DNA of 64,000 bases from Eutreptiella sp. 'Long Island Sound 2002' (lineage: Eukaryota; Euglenozoa; Euglenophyceae; Eutreptiales; Eutreptiaceae), in NCBI GenBank assembly GCA_964036045.1, contig OZ038381.1, positions 69,750,242 through 69,814,241 of the forward strand, in the 5' to 3' direction. The number at the start of each line of letters is the position of its first letter. The first letter of the stretch is position 1. A program made the position numbers and the translations under genes. Below are positions 1 through 11,149 of the stretch, piece after piece. The notes beneath the pieces were generated by a model, which saw nothing but the letters and a program-made list of their open reading frames with translations, was not told the DNA's origin and searched no databases.

Positions 1-355
1 AACAAGGCGCATGGGGGGGGGGGGGTTGGCGCTAACAAGGCGCACAGGGGGGGGGGGGCTTTGGCGCTGACGAGGCGCACGGGGGGGGGGGGGGGACTTT
101 GGCGCTAACGAGGCGCACGGGGGGGGGGGGGTTAGCGCTAACGAGGCGCATGGGGGGGGGTTGGCGCTAACGAGGCGCACGGGGGGGGGGGCTTTGGCGC
201 TAACGAGGCGCACGGGGAGGGGGGGGTGTTGGCGCTAACGAGGCGCAGGGGAGGGGGGGTTGCGAACGAGGCGCGGGGGGGGGGGGGGTTGGCGCTAACG
301 AGGCGCGCTAGGGCGGTTCGGCGCTAACGAGGCACGTAGGGGGGGGGGGGATTGG
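1..355. repeat. G-rich minisatellite, left block
   Basis: About ten tandem units of 28-36 bp. Each is a conserved segment reading GGCGCTAACGAGGCGCACG followed by a G run of 8 to 14. Length varies mainly in the G run, as expected of polymerase slippage. The core has GCGC near both ends, and four successive G runs could form a G-quadruplex. Short open frames here are low-complexity by-products of the repeat and are not called as genes. The array touches the left edge, so its true length is unknown. Confidence 0.93.
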
Positions 356-1135
356 AGGTGCACACAAAAGGCGGCCTGTAGCCACCGCAGGAGTCTTGTT
401 ATTTAAGGGGCCACAGGCAAGGCGGTGTATACACAAGTCCGTGCATACACAAGGCGGTGCACATACAAGCCGGTGCATACACAAGGCGGTGCACACACAA
501 GGCGGTGCACACAAAAGGCGGTCTGTAGCCACCGCAGGAGTCTTGTTATTTAAGGGGCCACAGGCAAGGCGGTACACACACAAGGCGGTGCACACAAAAG
601 GCGGTCTGTAGCCACCGCAGGAGTCTTGTTATTTAAGGGGCCCCACGCAAGGCGGTGTATACGCAAGTCCGTGCATACACAAGGTCGTGCATACACAAGG
701 CGGTGCACACAAAAGGCGGTCTGTAGCCACCGCAGGAGTCTTGTTATTTAAGGGGCCACAGGCAAGGCGCTACACATAGAAGGCGGTGCACACAAAAGGC
801 GGTCTGTAGCCACCGCAGGAGTCTTGTTATTTAAGGGGCCACAGGCAAGGCGGTACACACAAAAGGCGGTATACACACAAGGCGGTGCACACAAAAGGCG
901 GCCTGTAGCCACCACAGGAGTCTTGTTATTTAAGGGGCCACAGGCAAGGCGGTACACACACAAGGCGGTGCACACAAAAGGCGGTCTGTAGCCACCGCAA
1001 GAGTCTTGTTATTTAAGGGGCCCCACGCAAGGCGGTGTATACGCAAGTCCGTGCATACACAAGGTCGTGCATACACAAGGCGGTGCACACAAAAGGCGGT
1101 CTGTAGCCACCGCAGAAGGCTAGTTATTTAAGGGG
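356..1135. repeat. Nested tandem repeat, eight core copies
   Basis: A core of about 55 bp starts with GGCGGTCTGTAGCCACCGCA, continues through GTCTTGTTATTTAAGGGGCC and ends in AGGCAAGGCGGT. It recurs at about 371, 517, 601, 714, 798, 897, 981 and 1097. Between cores lie one to several copies of a 16-bp subrepeat like ATACACAAGGCGGTGC. Core spacing is therefore 146, 84, 113, 84, 99, 84 and 116 bp, an 84-bp minimal unit plus extra subrepeats. Open frames on both strands here are translations of the repeat and no gene is supported. Confidence 0.93.
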
Positions 1136-1138
1136 GGT

Positions 1139-1175
1139 GCGGGGGTGTCCCCCGCATCGAGCGAAGCGAGCCGAT
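1139..1175. other. Two adjacent short hairpins
   Basis: Positions 1139-1155 form a perfect hairpin: a 7-bp stem GCGGGGG/CCCCCGC with a TGT loop. Immediately after it, 1156-1175 has outer arms ATCG/CGAT around AGCGAAGCGAGC. They sit exactly between the nested repeat and the second G-rich block. No T tract follows, so a bacterial-type terminator is not supported. Confidence 0.6.
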
Positions 1176-1194
1176 GTTAAGGGAGGTCCACATA

Positions 1195-1600
1195 CAAGGC
1201 GGTGCACAGGGGGTGGGGGGGGTTTGGCGCGCTAACGAGGCGCACGGGGGGGGGGTTTGGCACGCTAGCAAGGCGCACGGGGGGGGGGTTGGCGCTAACA
1301 AGGCGCAGGGGGGGGGGTTTGGCGCTAACGAGGCGCACGGGGGTGGGTTTGGCGCCGGGGGGGTTTGGCGCTAACGAGGCGCACGGGGGGGAGGGGTTGG
1401 CGCTAACGAGGCGCACGGGGGGGGGGGGGGGTTTGGCGCTAACCAGGCGCACGGGGGGGGGGGTTTGGCGCTAACAAGGCGCACGGGGGGGGGGGGGGTT
1501 TGGCGCTAACAAGGCGCACGGGGGGGGGAGTTTGGCGCTAACGAGGTGCACGGGGGGGAGGTTTGGCGCTAACGAGGCGCGCGCCGAGCCCGATTTGCGC
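1195..1600. repeat. G-rich minisatellite, right block
   Basis: About 13 further units of the GGCGCTAACGAGGCGCACG plus G-run repeat seen at 1-355. The first unit, near 1195-1230, is a hybrid: it begins as the nested-repeat motif CAAGGCGGTGCACA and passes into the G-run unit. The last units lose their G run near 1570-1620. A 90-residue Gly/Arg/Thr frame across the block is a repeat translation and not a gene. Confidence 0.92.
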
Positions 1601-2061
1601 CTCGTATAACAAGGCGCGCAGTTTCAGCCGAACACTCCTTGCCTGTTGGAGTTACCCATCTCACGATACGTGTCGCGTCACAGCCGATGACCCCCCCCCC
1701 CTCCCCCCTCCGTGTCAGGCACAGGCAGCACAGGTGACATAGGTGACACAAGCGCCACTCATCCTAGTACACAAACCGTGCCGTGCCACGACACAGCCCA
1801 AGTGGCGGCCCCGTGACGAGACACAGCCCAAGCCCCCCCCCCCCCTCCATGGCTGGGTAAGCTCCGTTGCACATTAGACAACACCTAGAAGAAAAAAGCC
1901 TGGTTGATATTTTTCAATTGCCGCAACATAGTCAACAGCAGTGCCGCAGAATTGCAATATGATCAAGGTATTTTCTTTGTTAGGTCGCCAATGGGCCATG
2001 TTCCCAAATATCGTGTGCACTTGAGCACCTGCACTCTTCTGGGCACCTACACTCTTCCAGT
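1601..2061. other. No gene; pyrimidine runs and a short duplication
   Basis: C-rich runs lie at about 1689-1712 and 1831-1848. The motif ACACAGCCCAAG occurs twice about 27 bp apart (about 1790-1830), each time in a CCGTG...ACACAGCCCAAG context. No coding region, RNA gene or element end is visible. Confidence 0.6.
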
Positions 2062-2658
2062 GTGCACATATTTTCACCACTTCCAAGCCATCAATCATGT
2101 GCGATCATTCCGCACCCTAAGTGTAGGCAGATGTCACACAGCTTGGCCATGATCCTTAGTTGCTGTTGCACCGGCTTACACCCACTGCATGTACACACAG
2201 TTGAGCCTCCGCAATGCAACGAGCCAGAGGTGAATGCGACCGCACAGGCAGACACTGAGGCCTTTTTGGAGATCCCAACGGATTCGCCCGAGGGGCAGAG
2301 CCAGTGTCCTTCATCAGGCGGTGATCCTCTTTACCCTGTCCGTCTGACTTCTGGAGGACCCCGGCAGTACTCCCAATCCAGTGCTTCAGTGGACTTGTTA
2401 GATTCTGGGGATCTCGATCTGTTGGCCTCGCCGCCAAAGCCTCGTTGTGCCCCTGAGCCCCACGGCTCCACTACCGGTATCCTTGAGCCGCTGGTTGGGG
2501 ACTCCGTGCATGCATCCTTGTCATTGGACATTGCAGTGAACGGTTTCCAAGAGGTATCCCTAGCCCATGTTACCTACGACCTCCCAGCCCCGGGCCCCAT
2601 CCTCACCCCTGTCCCCGAACCTACACAAGTTGTGAACTATGAGCAATGGCACTCGTGA
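2062..2658 (+). CDS. Unrecognised ORF, 198 residues
   Basis: I do not recognise a family. The first 50 residues are Cys/His-rich and look non-coding. From about residue 50 the translation becomes acidic and rich in Ser, Pro, Asp and Glu, as in a disordered linker, and runs without low-complexity repetition to TAG at 2656-2658. No signal peptide, membrane segment or catalytic motif is visible. It could be an exon of a spliced gene or a chance frame. The start is simply the first ATG; if this is an exon, the true boundary would be an acceptor further in. Confidence 0.22.
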   Translation: MHIFSPLPSHQSCAIIPHPKCRQMSHSLAMILSCCCTGLHPLHVHTVEPPQCNEPEVNATAQADTEAFLEIPTDSPEGQSQCPSSGGDPLYPVRLTSGGPRQYSQSSASVDLLDSGDLDLLASPPKPRCAPEPHGSTTGILEPLVGDSVHASLSLDIAVNGFQEVSLAHVTYDLPAPGPILTPVPEPTQVVNYEQWHS

Positions 2659-3982
2659 AACGTTTGTGGGTTGCACCTAAAGGCATGGGAAAACTGTGCA
2701 AGGCCTTTCACCCCACATGTTTTCCTCAAAACCCTCAATGCGTGGCAATGTTGGTGTTCTTGTTGGCCAGGAAGAGCAGTTGTTCCCATCTTTCTGCCCT
2801 GTTTGAAAGTTGTGCCATCATCGCGAACCCTTCATGACCTTCACCAAATCGGAACACACAAAGCAGTACCAGCAATCGATGGCACGACAGAATTGTGTAC
2901 GGGGATCAAAGCACTAGAGGTGGTCGACTCGAGCCAGCTTTTTGGATAGTCTTGTCCTGCCAACATTGTTCCTGCTAACTCGGAGATAAACATCCCATGA
3001 TATTCCAATGCCCAGGGGTTGCGAATGGCCGGACCTATGCTGGACGCATGCAACAATTTGAAGCAAATGAAGGCGCCTTTTGAAAGCATGGCCACCAACA
3101 ATTTTTTGCTCAGTGCTGTGACACACCATGGACCACAAGCCTCAGCGGCCCTGCCGCCCTCAGCAACCCTATCTACAGCTTCTAGCTTGTTGGCCCCCAA
3201 AAGCGCCGTTGTGGGCCTATTTGCACCGTGTTGGGCAAACCTTGGTTGGCCTACAGCCACCATTGTGCTTCGATTCGGACTCTGGTGCTACAGAACTTTC
3301 TGCTTCTATATGGACCCCCAAACCAATGGTGGGGGTCCTGGGTATCCCCGATTGGCCCTCTTTTGGGGTCCCACAGGTGAGGACTTCGCTGTTTTTCAGG
3401 CTGGCATGGGTTGGTTGAAAAATCGCGATTTCTAGGTGACCACCACTCTTTGGCCCACGGCTAAACAGTTGTTTCCCCCTGGGCCGAGATGGACTTGTCC
3501 TCTGTTTCTGCTGAACTGTAGGGTTTTCTAATGGTTGTTCTCCCCTTTTCCTTGTGCTTGTGTTGCAGGCATGGGAAACCCCCTCGGACCCTTGTACCAG
3601 GCTTTTGGGTGATCATTTGATGGCAATGGAAGTGCGAAGGAGCCCATGGGGAGCCATGTAGCACCAAATGGACCCAGCTATCAGCCCATGTGTCTCGACG
3701 GATAGGCAACAACTCTGGGGCCACTTAATGGTGCATTGTTCGGGGTGAAATTCTCTACGAGGTGAATTTGCCGAAGGCAATAGAATTTTTCAGAAGTGCA
3801 GGATACCCACATTCCATCACCAAAACCAGTTTCAGGGCCTTTTTTTTTTTTTTTGCAGCAGCAGCCCAAGATGTACAGCACTACAGCAACCAGACTCCTA
3901 AAACCATAGGGGCTGCTCCCGGCCGGGACCCGACCCCAAGAGGGGGGGGGGGGGGCTCTACGCACCCTATTGCCTCCCACCC
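2659..3982. other. No supported gene; dispersed repeat and homopolymers
   Basis: Several frames of up to 140 residues stay open on both strands (for example + 3019-3435 and - 2841-3263). They overlap each other, lack recognisable motifs and are not called. A T run (about 3840-3854) and a G run (about 3943-3954) are present. Sequence near 3575 looks like a pyrimidine tract plus CAG splice acceptor, but no convincing exon follows. The stretch 3920-3962 (GGGACCC..., G run, CTCTACG) resembles 10364-10400 and may be a dispersed repeat. Confidence 0.5.
3750..3805 (+). repeat. Dispersed repeat copy 1 (partner at 16841)
   Basis: The segment around GAAGGCAATAGAATTT, preceded by GAGGTGAATTTGCC, matches AAAGGCAATAGAATTT preceded by AAGGTGGAATTGCC at about 16849-16880. 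The two copies are in the same orientation and 13.1 kb apart. Similarity fades outside about 40 bp, so the parent element cannot be defined here. Confidence 0.55.
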
Positions 3983-4090
3983 TTGGGGTGATGCAATCCC
4001 ACATGCTTTGTGGCCCCTTGAGTTGAGGTGACAGACTCCCACACCTTGGTGTGGCCCCTTGAGTTGGGGTGATGGACTCCCACACGCCAC
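3983..4090. repeat. Small tandem repeat, period 40-41 bp
   Basis: Three units built on TTGRGGTGAYRNACTCCCACAC followed by a TGTGGCCCC segment. Aligned points are about 40 and 41 bp apart (units begin near 3983, 4018 and 4059). The third unit is cut short. There is no coding signal. Confidence 0.75.
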
Positions 4091-5196
4091 CACCCTAACT
4101 TGCTATGGCTGCATTTAGGCACTGATATATATGTTTGTTACGTTATGTTTGTTGTTTGTATGTAACTCTAATCCCATGACCGCCCTAGGAGCCCACCCCC
4201 ATGAGGTTCCCAGTGCAGCTGGGAATACCCAAGCCGATGATACCCTACCCTCCATTGGGGTAAGGGGCGGTGCGAACTGTTGGATCACACCTGGGCTGCA
4301 TACCCAACAATTTGAAGGTGCCCAACAAAAGGTGCATGGGTTTGGGTCTACGAAGCCCCCCCCCCCCCCCTGGGGGACCCCCCCCCTTACATCCCTTGAA
4401 ACGGTTGAACACCCCTTGGGGTTGAACCCTGGCCAGCGGCGGCCCCCATGCCTAAAACAACAACACCAACAACTAAACAAAACATGGGAGATACTGGAGG
4501 GACAATTCGAGAAAAGGTTATTTGCGAGAAATTTGTTTGCAGGAAATTATGTGGTTGACTGGCTAACTTAAAGAAGGGGCACACCTGGTGTGGCCCTTGG
4601 TTAAAAGGTGACAATACGGTGAAGGACTGTTGGACATGCAAAAGGTCGCTGCCCCACATGGTCTGCTGACAGTGCCTTGCGTATTGATGCTTTAATCACT
4701 TGCAACCACGTGCACCCCATTCAGCCCTTGCCTCCCGGCCTTGTCCACCCCTTCCCATCTCTATATGACATATCACAAGTCAACAACCGGTTTCCCCGAT
4801 CTGGTGATTTAGCGTTGTTGAGGACACACCGCTCCGTCCATTTTCATTTGTGCCCAAAAATTTCCTCCACGTCTCTTGTTTACAGTCAAGCAGGGATGTG
4901 GCAGACCCTCCTAATGCAAGCTCCATTGTATCTCCTGACACCTCTGTGTTCATTATCACCTCCCCGAAAAAGCCAGATGGAATAAATCTGGATGACAGGT
5001 GCATATAGTGCTGTGCGACACTACACTTATTTGGCTTTTGCTTTAGATCCTGTACCCTGCACTGCATTGCGCTGCATCGCCTTACAATGCCCCGCAGGGC
5101 ACCACGCTACGGCACCGCACAGATTTGCACAGAGCACCACACAGAATAAGTTTTGCACGAGGTCTGTGATTTGCTTCCTGAAGTTTTCGTAGGTGG
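4091..5196. other. No supported gene
   Basis: C runs lie at about 4357-4370 and 4378-4387. A 146-residue forward frame (4131-4571) and overlapping reverse frames have no recognisable motif. Near 5058-5130 the sequence is a loose array of GCAC/GCAT-type tetramers. I see no element ends or RNA genes. Confidence 0.45.
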
Positions 5197-5370
5197 ATGG
5201 CTCTTTGTGGATGCAGTGCTGTCTTACACATGGGGAAGCCGCTGGTGCATGATTGCGCACTCCTGCAGGGAATAGCAGTGGTCATGCGTGCTGATAAGGA
5301 AGAACTGGTGATGGGGAGGCCTGACATTGCCGTCCATGCCACCACTGTTTTGGTAGATTGGGACTTATGA
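5197..5370 (+). CDS. Short unrecognised ORF, 57 residues
   Basis: This frame begins ATG at 5197 and ends TGA at 5368. From residue 12 it reads MGKPLVHDCALLQGIAVVMR and continues with an alternating hydrophobic/acidic pattern to VLVDWDL, which looks more protein-like than neighbouring frames. The upstream in-frame stop is at 5179. I do not recognise the family. It could be a fragment of a larger decayed gene, since the next frame downstream continues with a CILC motif, or simply chance. Confidence 0.2.
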   Translation: MALCGCSAVLHMGKPLVHDCALLQGIAVVMRADKEELVMGRPDIAVHATTVLVDWDL

Positions 5371-7583
5371 CTGTATCCTCTGTGGGTTGGATGTACCAAA
5401 GGTGACGGCAGCTTCACCTGTCAGTACTACATGCTCTTGGATGCCTCCCCCATGCATATGCCCACCCATATTGGTGAAGAACACTGTCTCACATCAGTCA
5501 CTGTCTCACATCAGCCTACATAGTTGATAGGTAAGCTTTCAGCACGTCCAAAGTTTTTTTTTGGGGGGGGGGAGAAAGAAGCTGGGGCCGCAGTAGTGTC
5601 AGATCCAAAGTCACATGTCAAACAAAATTTTGCGAAAGCTTAGGTGTAAGCAAAGGTCACAATCCTCTTGGGCACGCTTTCGATCACTCGAATTGGCAAT
5701 CAAGAATAAGATGCAAATGTGTACTGCACTGGCAGTGGGGAGGCGCCGGCAATGGGGAATGGCTGGCGATGGGGAAAACAGGAGGAGGAGGAGGAGGAGG
5801 AGGAGGAGGAGGAGCTGTGGCACTCGGTCAATAGGCCAAGGGATCTGTTGTGCAGGTCTTAAGTCGTGTCTTGTGGTGTCCACCTCAGAGTTGGATTCAT
5901 GCATGCACACAAGGCAAATGGAAGTGGAGATATCTGAAAACACCGCAGTATTGTTGCATGCCCCAAAGCGCCCATGCCATCAGTGTTACTTCCTCCTCCG
6001 TTCCGTCTCATAGTCTCCAAGCCATGGCTACAGACATGGCGAACCAGCTGAGTGGGAGGTGTGTTTGTGCTCCGCATTTTAAGCTGTCATGCACACATCC
6101 TCATCTGATCGTCTGATGTTGAGGTTCATGGTGTGACACCAATTGTATAACTGTGTGTGCACACAGAGTTGCGTGCACATCTACAAATGCCATCCCCAAG
6201 TACCGTGTGATGCCGCTCACAAGTACGAGTGCAATCACGCCTCTTGGCATCCGCCGATTCAGAATTCCTTATTCCCTGTGTCCTTGGTCGTTGTGAATCA
6301 TGCAGGTTCGTGAAGGGGGTTGCATCCATGGCACCAGGCCTGAGGACAAAAGGGTACGCACATGTGCGTCCATACCGTTTTGCCATGGATCATGGTTCCA
6401 TACATGGGGTGGATGCCACCGTATTCTAACGCACCCGCTTTTTTGGTCGGAGCGCTTGCTTTTCCATGTTCTTGTTCTCATCCCTGGCGAAATTGTGTGC
6501 GTCGGATACGGTCTGTGAACATTTGTATGCTGGTTTTGGAACAAGCAATGACCCCAGGACACACACTCAACTCAATGGAAGCTATGTTGCTCCTGCCTTT
6601 TTTCCGTGGCCTGCAGTGAGCACTAGGTCCAACAGCGTACAGCCCACTCTTGGGCCTAGGCCACCCATGAGGGCTTGTGTTTGATGCACTACATTGAGTG
6701 GTAGGTAGGTTGGTGTGTAGGTTAGTGTGCAGGCTAGCCAAATCACAATCTTCCCGTAATTGGGATGTGTGCCCCCCCCCCCCGACCTGCCTGATAGGAC
6801 AAACACACACCGCTAAGCACTGCCTAGGCCCTACAGCAGGGCCTTGGTAGGGTGAACACTGACTGCACACTGCACGGGCGGAGAATCCCTGAAACAACTG
6901 GCAAAATGCCCAAGCAGCCCTGTGTTACATTTCCCACATCAGTGGTGGTAAGCACCTTAACTTCACTGTCTTGGGAAAGACTTCGTCTGGAGCATGCTGG
7001 CGCCGGCATGGGAGGGACGCCAAGGGGCAGGTGCAGCACTTGTGGGTGGCAGGACAACTGTCACACTTTCGCACAGGAGTAAGATATTTTCCCCTGGCTG
7101 TTAGGTAACCCAACACCCTGCCCACTTCTGGCAGTATTTTTGAACCCGCCCTCCTCACCCCCAACCCAACGGGTGGACAACCAACCCACCTGTCCAGTAG
7201 TGGAGGATTCCCTCCTCAAAAGGAGCACACGTACGTACACCCAGAACTACAAACTGGCATACTCCGTCAGCCTTTATGGTGTACCCCCCTGCCAGGGCTG
7301 GGAAGGGAGGGGTGGGGCGCCACGCAGCAGACCTTTGCAAATGTTTCATGTATCCCTTGAAAATGATCACCAATATCAAGACCTAGAGTGCTTTGCACCG
7401 TGTGAATGTAAAAGAGACTGACGTGGCTTGAGTGTTTCTGGTTGGCATCAATGTTTCATGTGGGTCAGCTAGCCCATTTTATTCTGTGGACCATTTTGTT
7501 GGGGCGTTCAATGATATTCAGGAGCTTATTAGGGAGCATCCCAATGGCGAGTTGCCCGCAGAGATGTTGGGTATCTGAATTCT
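5371..7583. other. No supported gene
   Basis: Mixed sequence with a T run then G run at 5553-5571, a GGA microsatellite (listed separately), a C run near 6773-6783 and many short overlapping frames. None has a motif I recognise, and open frames occur on both strands over the same bases. No element termini or RNA genes are visible. Confidence 0.45.
5781..5814. repeat. GGA trinucleotide microsatellite
   Basis: About eleven GGA repeats without interruption. It encodes poly-Arg or poly-Leu in the overlapping frames, which explains those compositions without invoking a gene. Confidence 0.95.
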
Positions 7584-8108
7584 TTGAACAGACATGCAGT
7601 GCACACATTTATTTTGCCGCATGCATGTGGGCATGGTGTGTGTCAACGCATGTTACACGGCAATTTATATGTGTATGCTGGCAAATTACAAATTACAAAC
7701 TGGCGGGCGTTCAAGTTTTGGTGGAGGCAGGATTTGCAGCAGGCAGGGCCATATTGTAAAGTCTTGACAACAACATATCGATCCCAAGTAATGACAGGTA
7801 TGGGCAACAGCGCTCAGATTTCCCGTATGAACGCAATGTTGGAACATCTGCAAACGCCGGTGTGCACAATGTTCGTGCGATTGCTAATAGGTCCGCTAAT
7901 AGAACCGTTCCATGTGGCCCGTGCCCATGTCGTCTATGTTCCTGGTACAGCGCTGAGTTCCGCAATTATGCTAAGGCGGTGGCAGCATCGAGTGCATCCC
8001 ATTTTTGGGAAATTGAACGATCGAATATCTGAGGTTCAGGCACTGAAGATGCATCCACATTGCATGCCAAAACATACAGCTTTTTGCATCGTGTACCCCA
8101 GGGAATGA
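7584..8108 (+). CDS. Unrecognised ORF, 174 residues
   Basis: One of the longer open frames in the gene-poor part. The translation is of mixed composition, with Trp-, His- and Arg-containing segments (for example NWRAFKFWWRQDLQQAG near residue 37) and no low-complexity repetition. I recognise no domain, signal peptide or membrane helix. There is no visible promoter or partner gene. It may be an exon fragment or a chance frame; the ATG start is arbitrary. Confidence 0.18.
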   Translation: MNRHAVHTFILPHACGHGVCQRMLHGNLYVYAGKLQITNWRAFKFWWRQDLQQAGPYCKVLTTTYRSQVMTGMGNSAQISRMNAMLEHLQTPVCTMFVRLLIGPLIEPFHVARAHVVYVPGTALSSAIMLRRWQHRVHPIFGKLNDRISEVQALKMHPHCMPKHTAFCIVYPRE

Positions 8109-9056
8109 TAGCATGCTCTTCTACCTCCAGGCAACAAGTACCTCACCCTTAGACCCTGCATTCCAAATGAATTATGACATGCAGCCTCTGCCAAGGCAAG
8201 AGGCTGAGAGAGTGTGGCAGCCAGATGGTATGATGAGAGAAAACAGCGCAGGTCCCAGGGAGCAGGAGCAGGGGGCACATCAGGCTCAGTCTTTCATGTT
8301 TCATTTTCATGTTCAATTTGGCTGACGCTGGTTCCATGCTAGTCCTAGATGCAGTGCTGCATGGAGGTGGGCCGCAGCCCAACTCCAAGCGCTCGCCTGC
8401 TTGTCTTATTTTGGAGGGCCCTGCCATGTGGCAAGTAACTTGATTACGAAGTGGTCTGACAGAGGTATTAGCGCACCGGGCATCTTTTTTTTTTTACCAG
8501 TCCCGACCCGTGCCTGTTTTTGCCCCCCCTCACCAAACAATCTGCCCCCAAGAAGCCAGGGGTGATGTAGCCAGTTCTGATTTGGCCCCCCTTCTGTTGG
8601 GGACCCCCGAGAAGGCAGGGGACATGTAGCCATTCCGCCCACACGTGCTTTGCAGGGAAGGTTTGCGGTCCAGTGCGGTCTACTTGGGGGGCTTCCCTAG
8701 GTGAGGATAAACTTGGGGCTAGAACCAGGATACTGAATACAAAGGTAGCCGGGAGCGCGCCGGGCAAACATTCCCCCAGAGCATATGAGCCAGATGACAT
8801 ATCCCATGCTGGGCACGAAGCACTGCACATATGTGGCCAACAGCCCTTGAAACACTTGTTTCCAAAAGTGTACTGTCACGCTTTGCATGCTCCGACAAAC
8901 TGAACAGCGCACAACTTAATCTCCTGCAACTAGTCTAGAGCCTCAGCAACGGAGGTGCCCAGTGGCTCTCCAATTCAATGGTTCGTGGACAGGTGCAAAG
9001 TAGTGAGTGCACCGGTTACGCATACTAAAAATACGCCCGTTTCCGCTTCTCTTCAG
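8109..9056. other. No supported gene
   Basis: Short overlapping frames only, with a T run at about 8486-8495. Nothing recognisable was seen. Confidence 0.45.
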
Positions 9057-9288
9057 GACCGAGGAGAACAACCTTGATTCAGAAACCTCTGCAGATGCAG
9101 ATCACAGACAGCAGCACACGGCCAGTAGCATTCTGGAGCCCCCACTCATTCACGTGCCTCAGGATGCAGTGTCCCATGCAACGCCCAGTGTTGTGGCAGA
9201 AGACGAGCAGAACCATCCGCCCATCTCCATCTGCACCCGTGTAATGACCACCAAGTATTTACGGGGCTGGGTCAGGGCTGTGCTTTAG
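9057..9288 (+). CDS. Possible single exon, unrecognised
   Basis: A pyrimidine-rich stretch ending CTTCTCTTCAG just before 9057 looks like a splice acceptor. The frame from there is acidic and polar, beginning with EENNLDSETSADAD, and runs to TAG at 9286. The composition suggests a disordered acidic region. No family is recognised, no matching donor or upstream exon was found, and the ATG at 9007 may be irrelevant. Low confidence that it is expressed. Confidence 0.22.
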
Positions 9289-10899
9289 CTGACCCCACCC
9301 TGCACAGTGATACGATTACAGTGAAGCCAGGTTTAACGCTCAGGTTGCCAGGGTTGTGACAGCATGCTGAGCGCCTTTGCAGAGGTATGCACACCTTGTG
9401 GGGTGAAGCTGCGTGTTCCAGCACCCTCAGCACAGCAGCTACACTGATAGTGCATTTACGTCCTCGGCCCAGCAGTGACGCTGATGGTGCGGTTGCTGTA
9501 GTCCACATGCGTTATGAATCACTGACAGATGACTTTCTGGGGGCTATTAAAAAGCGCTCAGTGTGGTGCAAAGGGGGCTGTTTTTGTCCACCCCCCTCCC
9601 ACCTGTCACATATTCTTTTTTTTTTCTTCGATCAACGCAAGGTGACTGCGATCAACGCAATGTGACTGCCATGATTTGTCAAGTTGCATGCCAAATGTTG
9701 TAGAGAGTGCCCAGCAGCGCAGATCCAACTAGTGTCCATTCAGTTCTTTTTGAAGTTCACATAGAAGATGCTGTAAGATCAACAATCATGTAAACACCCC
9801 CTGTTTATAAGCAAGCAAAGAAATATAAGCAAGCATGCCTGCTTATTTTTTTTTAGGTCTGGAATATAAGCGAGCATGGCAAAATGGCAAACCCAGAGGC
9901 AGGACGAAAACAGAAAAGAGAGACACAGGCACGTTTCGTCTGCCACAGCTTCCGAGACCATTAGATCACAAAGAGGAAATCACGTCCTGCACATGAAATC
10001 CCTGATGGACGTTTGCTTTGGGCCAGCCTTGGGCCCAGAGGGTGTTTATCCTGCAGCGCCCGTGGCGCCCGCGGCGTGCCCTGCAGGCCCTGCGGCGCCT
10101 AATTTGGGTAATCATCCCGGAACAGAGGCAATATTGTGGTACAAACACACATGCATTTTTTTATGTAACGTATACCCCTATACACCCTTGTTGCCCTACT
10201 TTTGTTACCATTTTTACTTTTTTGGGCCTCTTCCCCCCACAAATGGTGCATTTTTTGCCCGTCCCCGTATGGATTGGGCTGTGTATGAACTTTGAGTCGT
10301 CCCCGCTTTGGGTACTCCTGAGATGGCAAGGGTTCGGTAGCATGGGGGTGGTTGCCAGCGAGGACCCGGCCCCGGGCGAGGGGGGTCTACGGACCCCAAA
10401 ATGGTTCTATGGTACAATGGGTTTTGTGGGCTTCGGAGGTAATCTACTGATCTCAGCTAAAAGAAACCGATGGCAGCATGTAAGAGCGCTTTGAGCAAGC
10501 TTTGGGCAGGACGATGCGCCATACAAATGTGGTTTGTTGCTCATCGAAGATCACGCCCTCGAGCTCAGCCCCGACTCAATGTGGTGGTGCCGTAGTCTCT
10601 CCTCTGTAGAGAGGTGTCAACAGATCAACATGCACAGAATTTTTATGTTCCGGTGTATATTTCCTAGAAAGTGTACAGTGAAGCTCATTACCCTTACCCT
10701 GCGGCGCGCCCACGGCGCACAGTAGGTGCTCCCTCAGGTTCGGGGCTAGAGCAACAGGGGCCTCAACTGCATAAGGCAACGCATTTGCAGGAGGGTTGAA
10801 GTTGTAAGGAACACGCAATGCCACCAGGTATGATGGCATACTTGAGACCTACAATTCAAAATGTAGCAAGAACAGTAGGGCTGATGTGGGCACTTATAG
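9289..10899. other. No supported gene; small duplications
   Basis: A 20-bp unit GATCAACGCAAGGTGACTGC is repeated in tandem at about 9630-9669 with one change. AAGCAAGC-type motifs cluster at 9818-9880. A GC-rich patch of GGCGCC-like motifs lies at 10050-10100. The stretch 10364-10400 (GGACCCGGCCCC, G run, TCTACGGACCCC) resembles 3920-3962. Open frames up to 158 residues have no recognisable motif. Confidence 0.45.
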
Positions 10900-11149
10900 A
10901 GTCCATGACAATTATTATTCTATTCTGCAAGAGGTCTCTTAGAGGCCAGCTCTCAAAGATCCAAGTGGTTCTGGACGGAGCAAGAGTATTAATGGTTGTT
11001 TCGCAGGGGAAGAACTGGGTTCAATTTTTGAGTCCCTCTCGGTGGAAGTGCAATTCGGCGCCCCGGCTTTCATGCCACTGTATCGGCAATCCTCAAGTTA
11101 CGATGGGAGCTGAGTACAGGTCAATGTTTGGTAGCTAGTTAATGGAGTG

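Noticed and set aside
308-975. Reverse ORFs with repeated Cys-Ala-Pro peptides
   Set aside because: They repeat in step with the 84-bp DNA unit and exist on both strands, so they are repeat by-products.
1139-1155. Rho-independent terminator
   Set aside because: It is a stem-loop without a following T tract, in eukaryote-like repeat DNA with no gene upstream.
1202-1474. Gly/Arg/Thr-rich ORF of 90 residues
   Set aside because: It is a direct translation of the G-rich minisatellite; its length depends on G-run phase.
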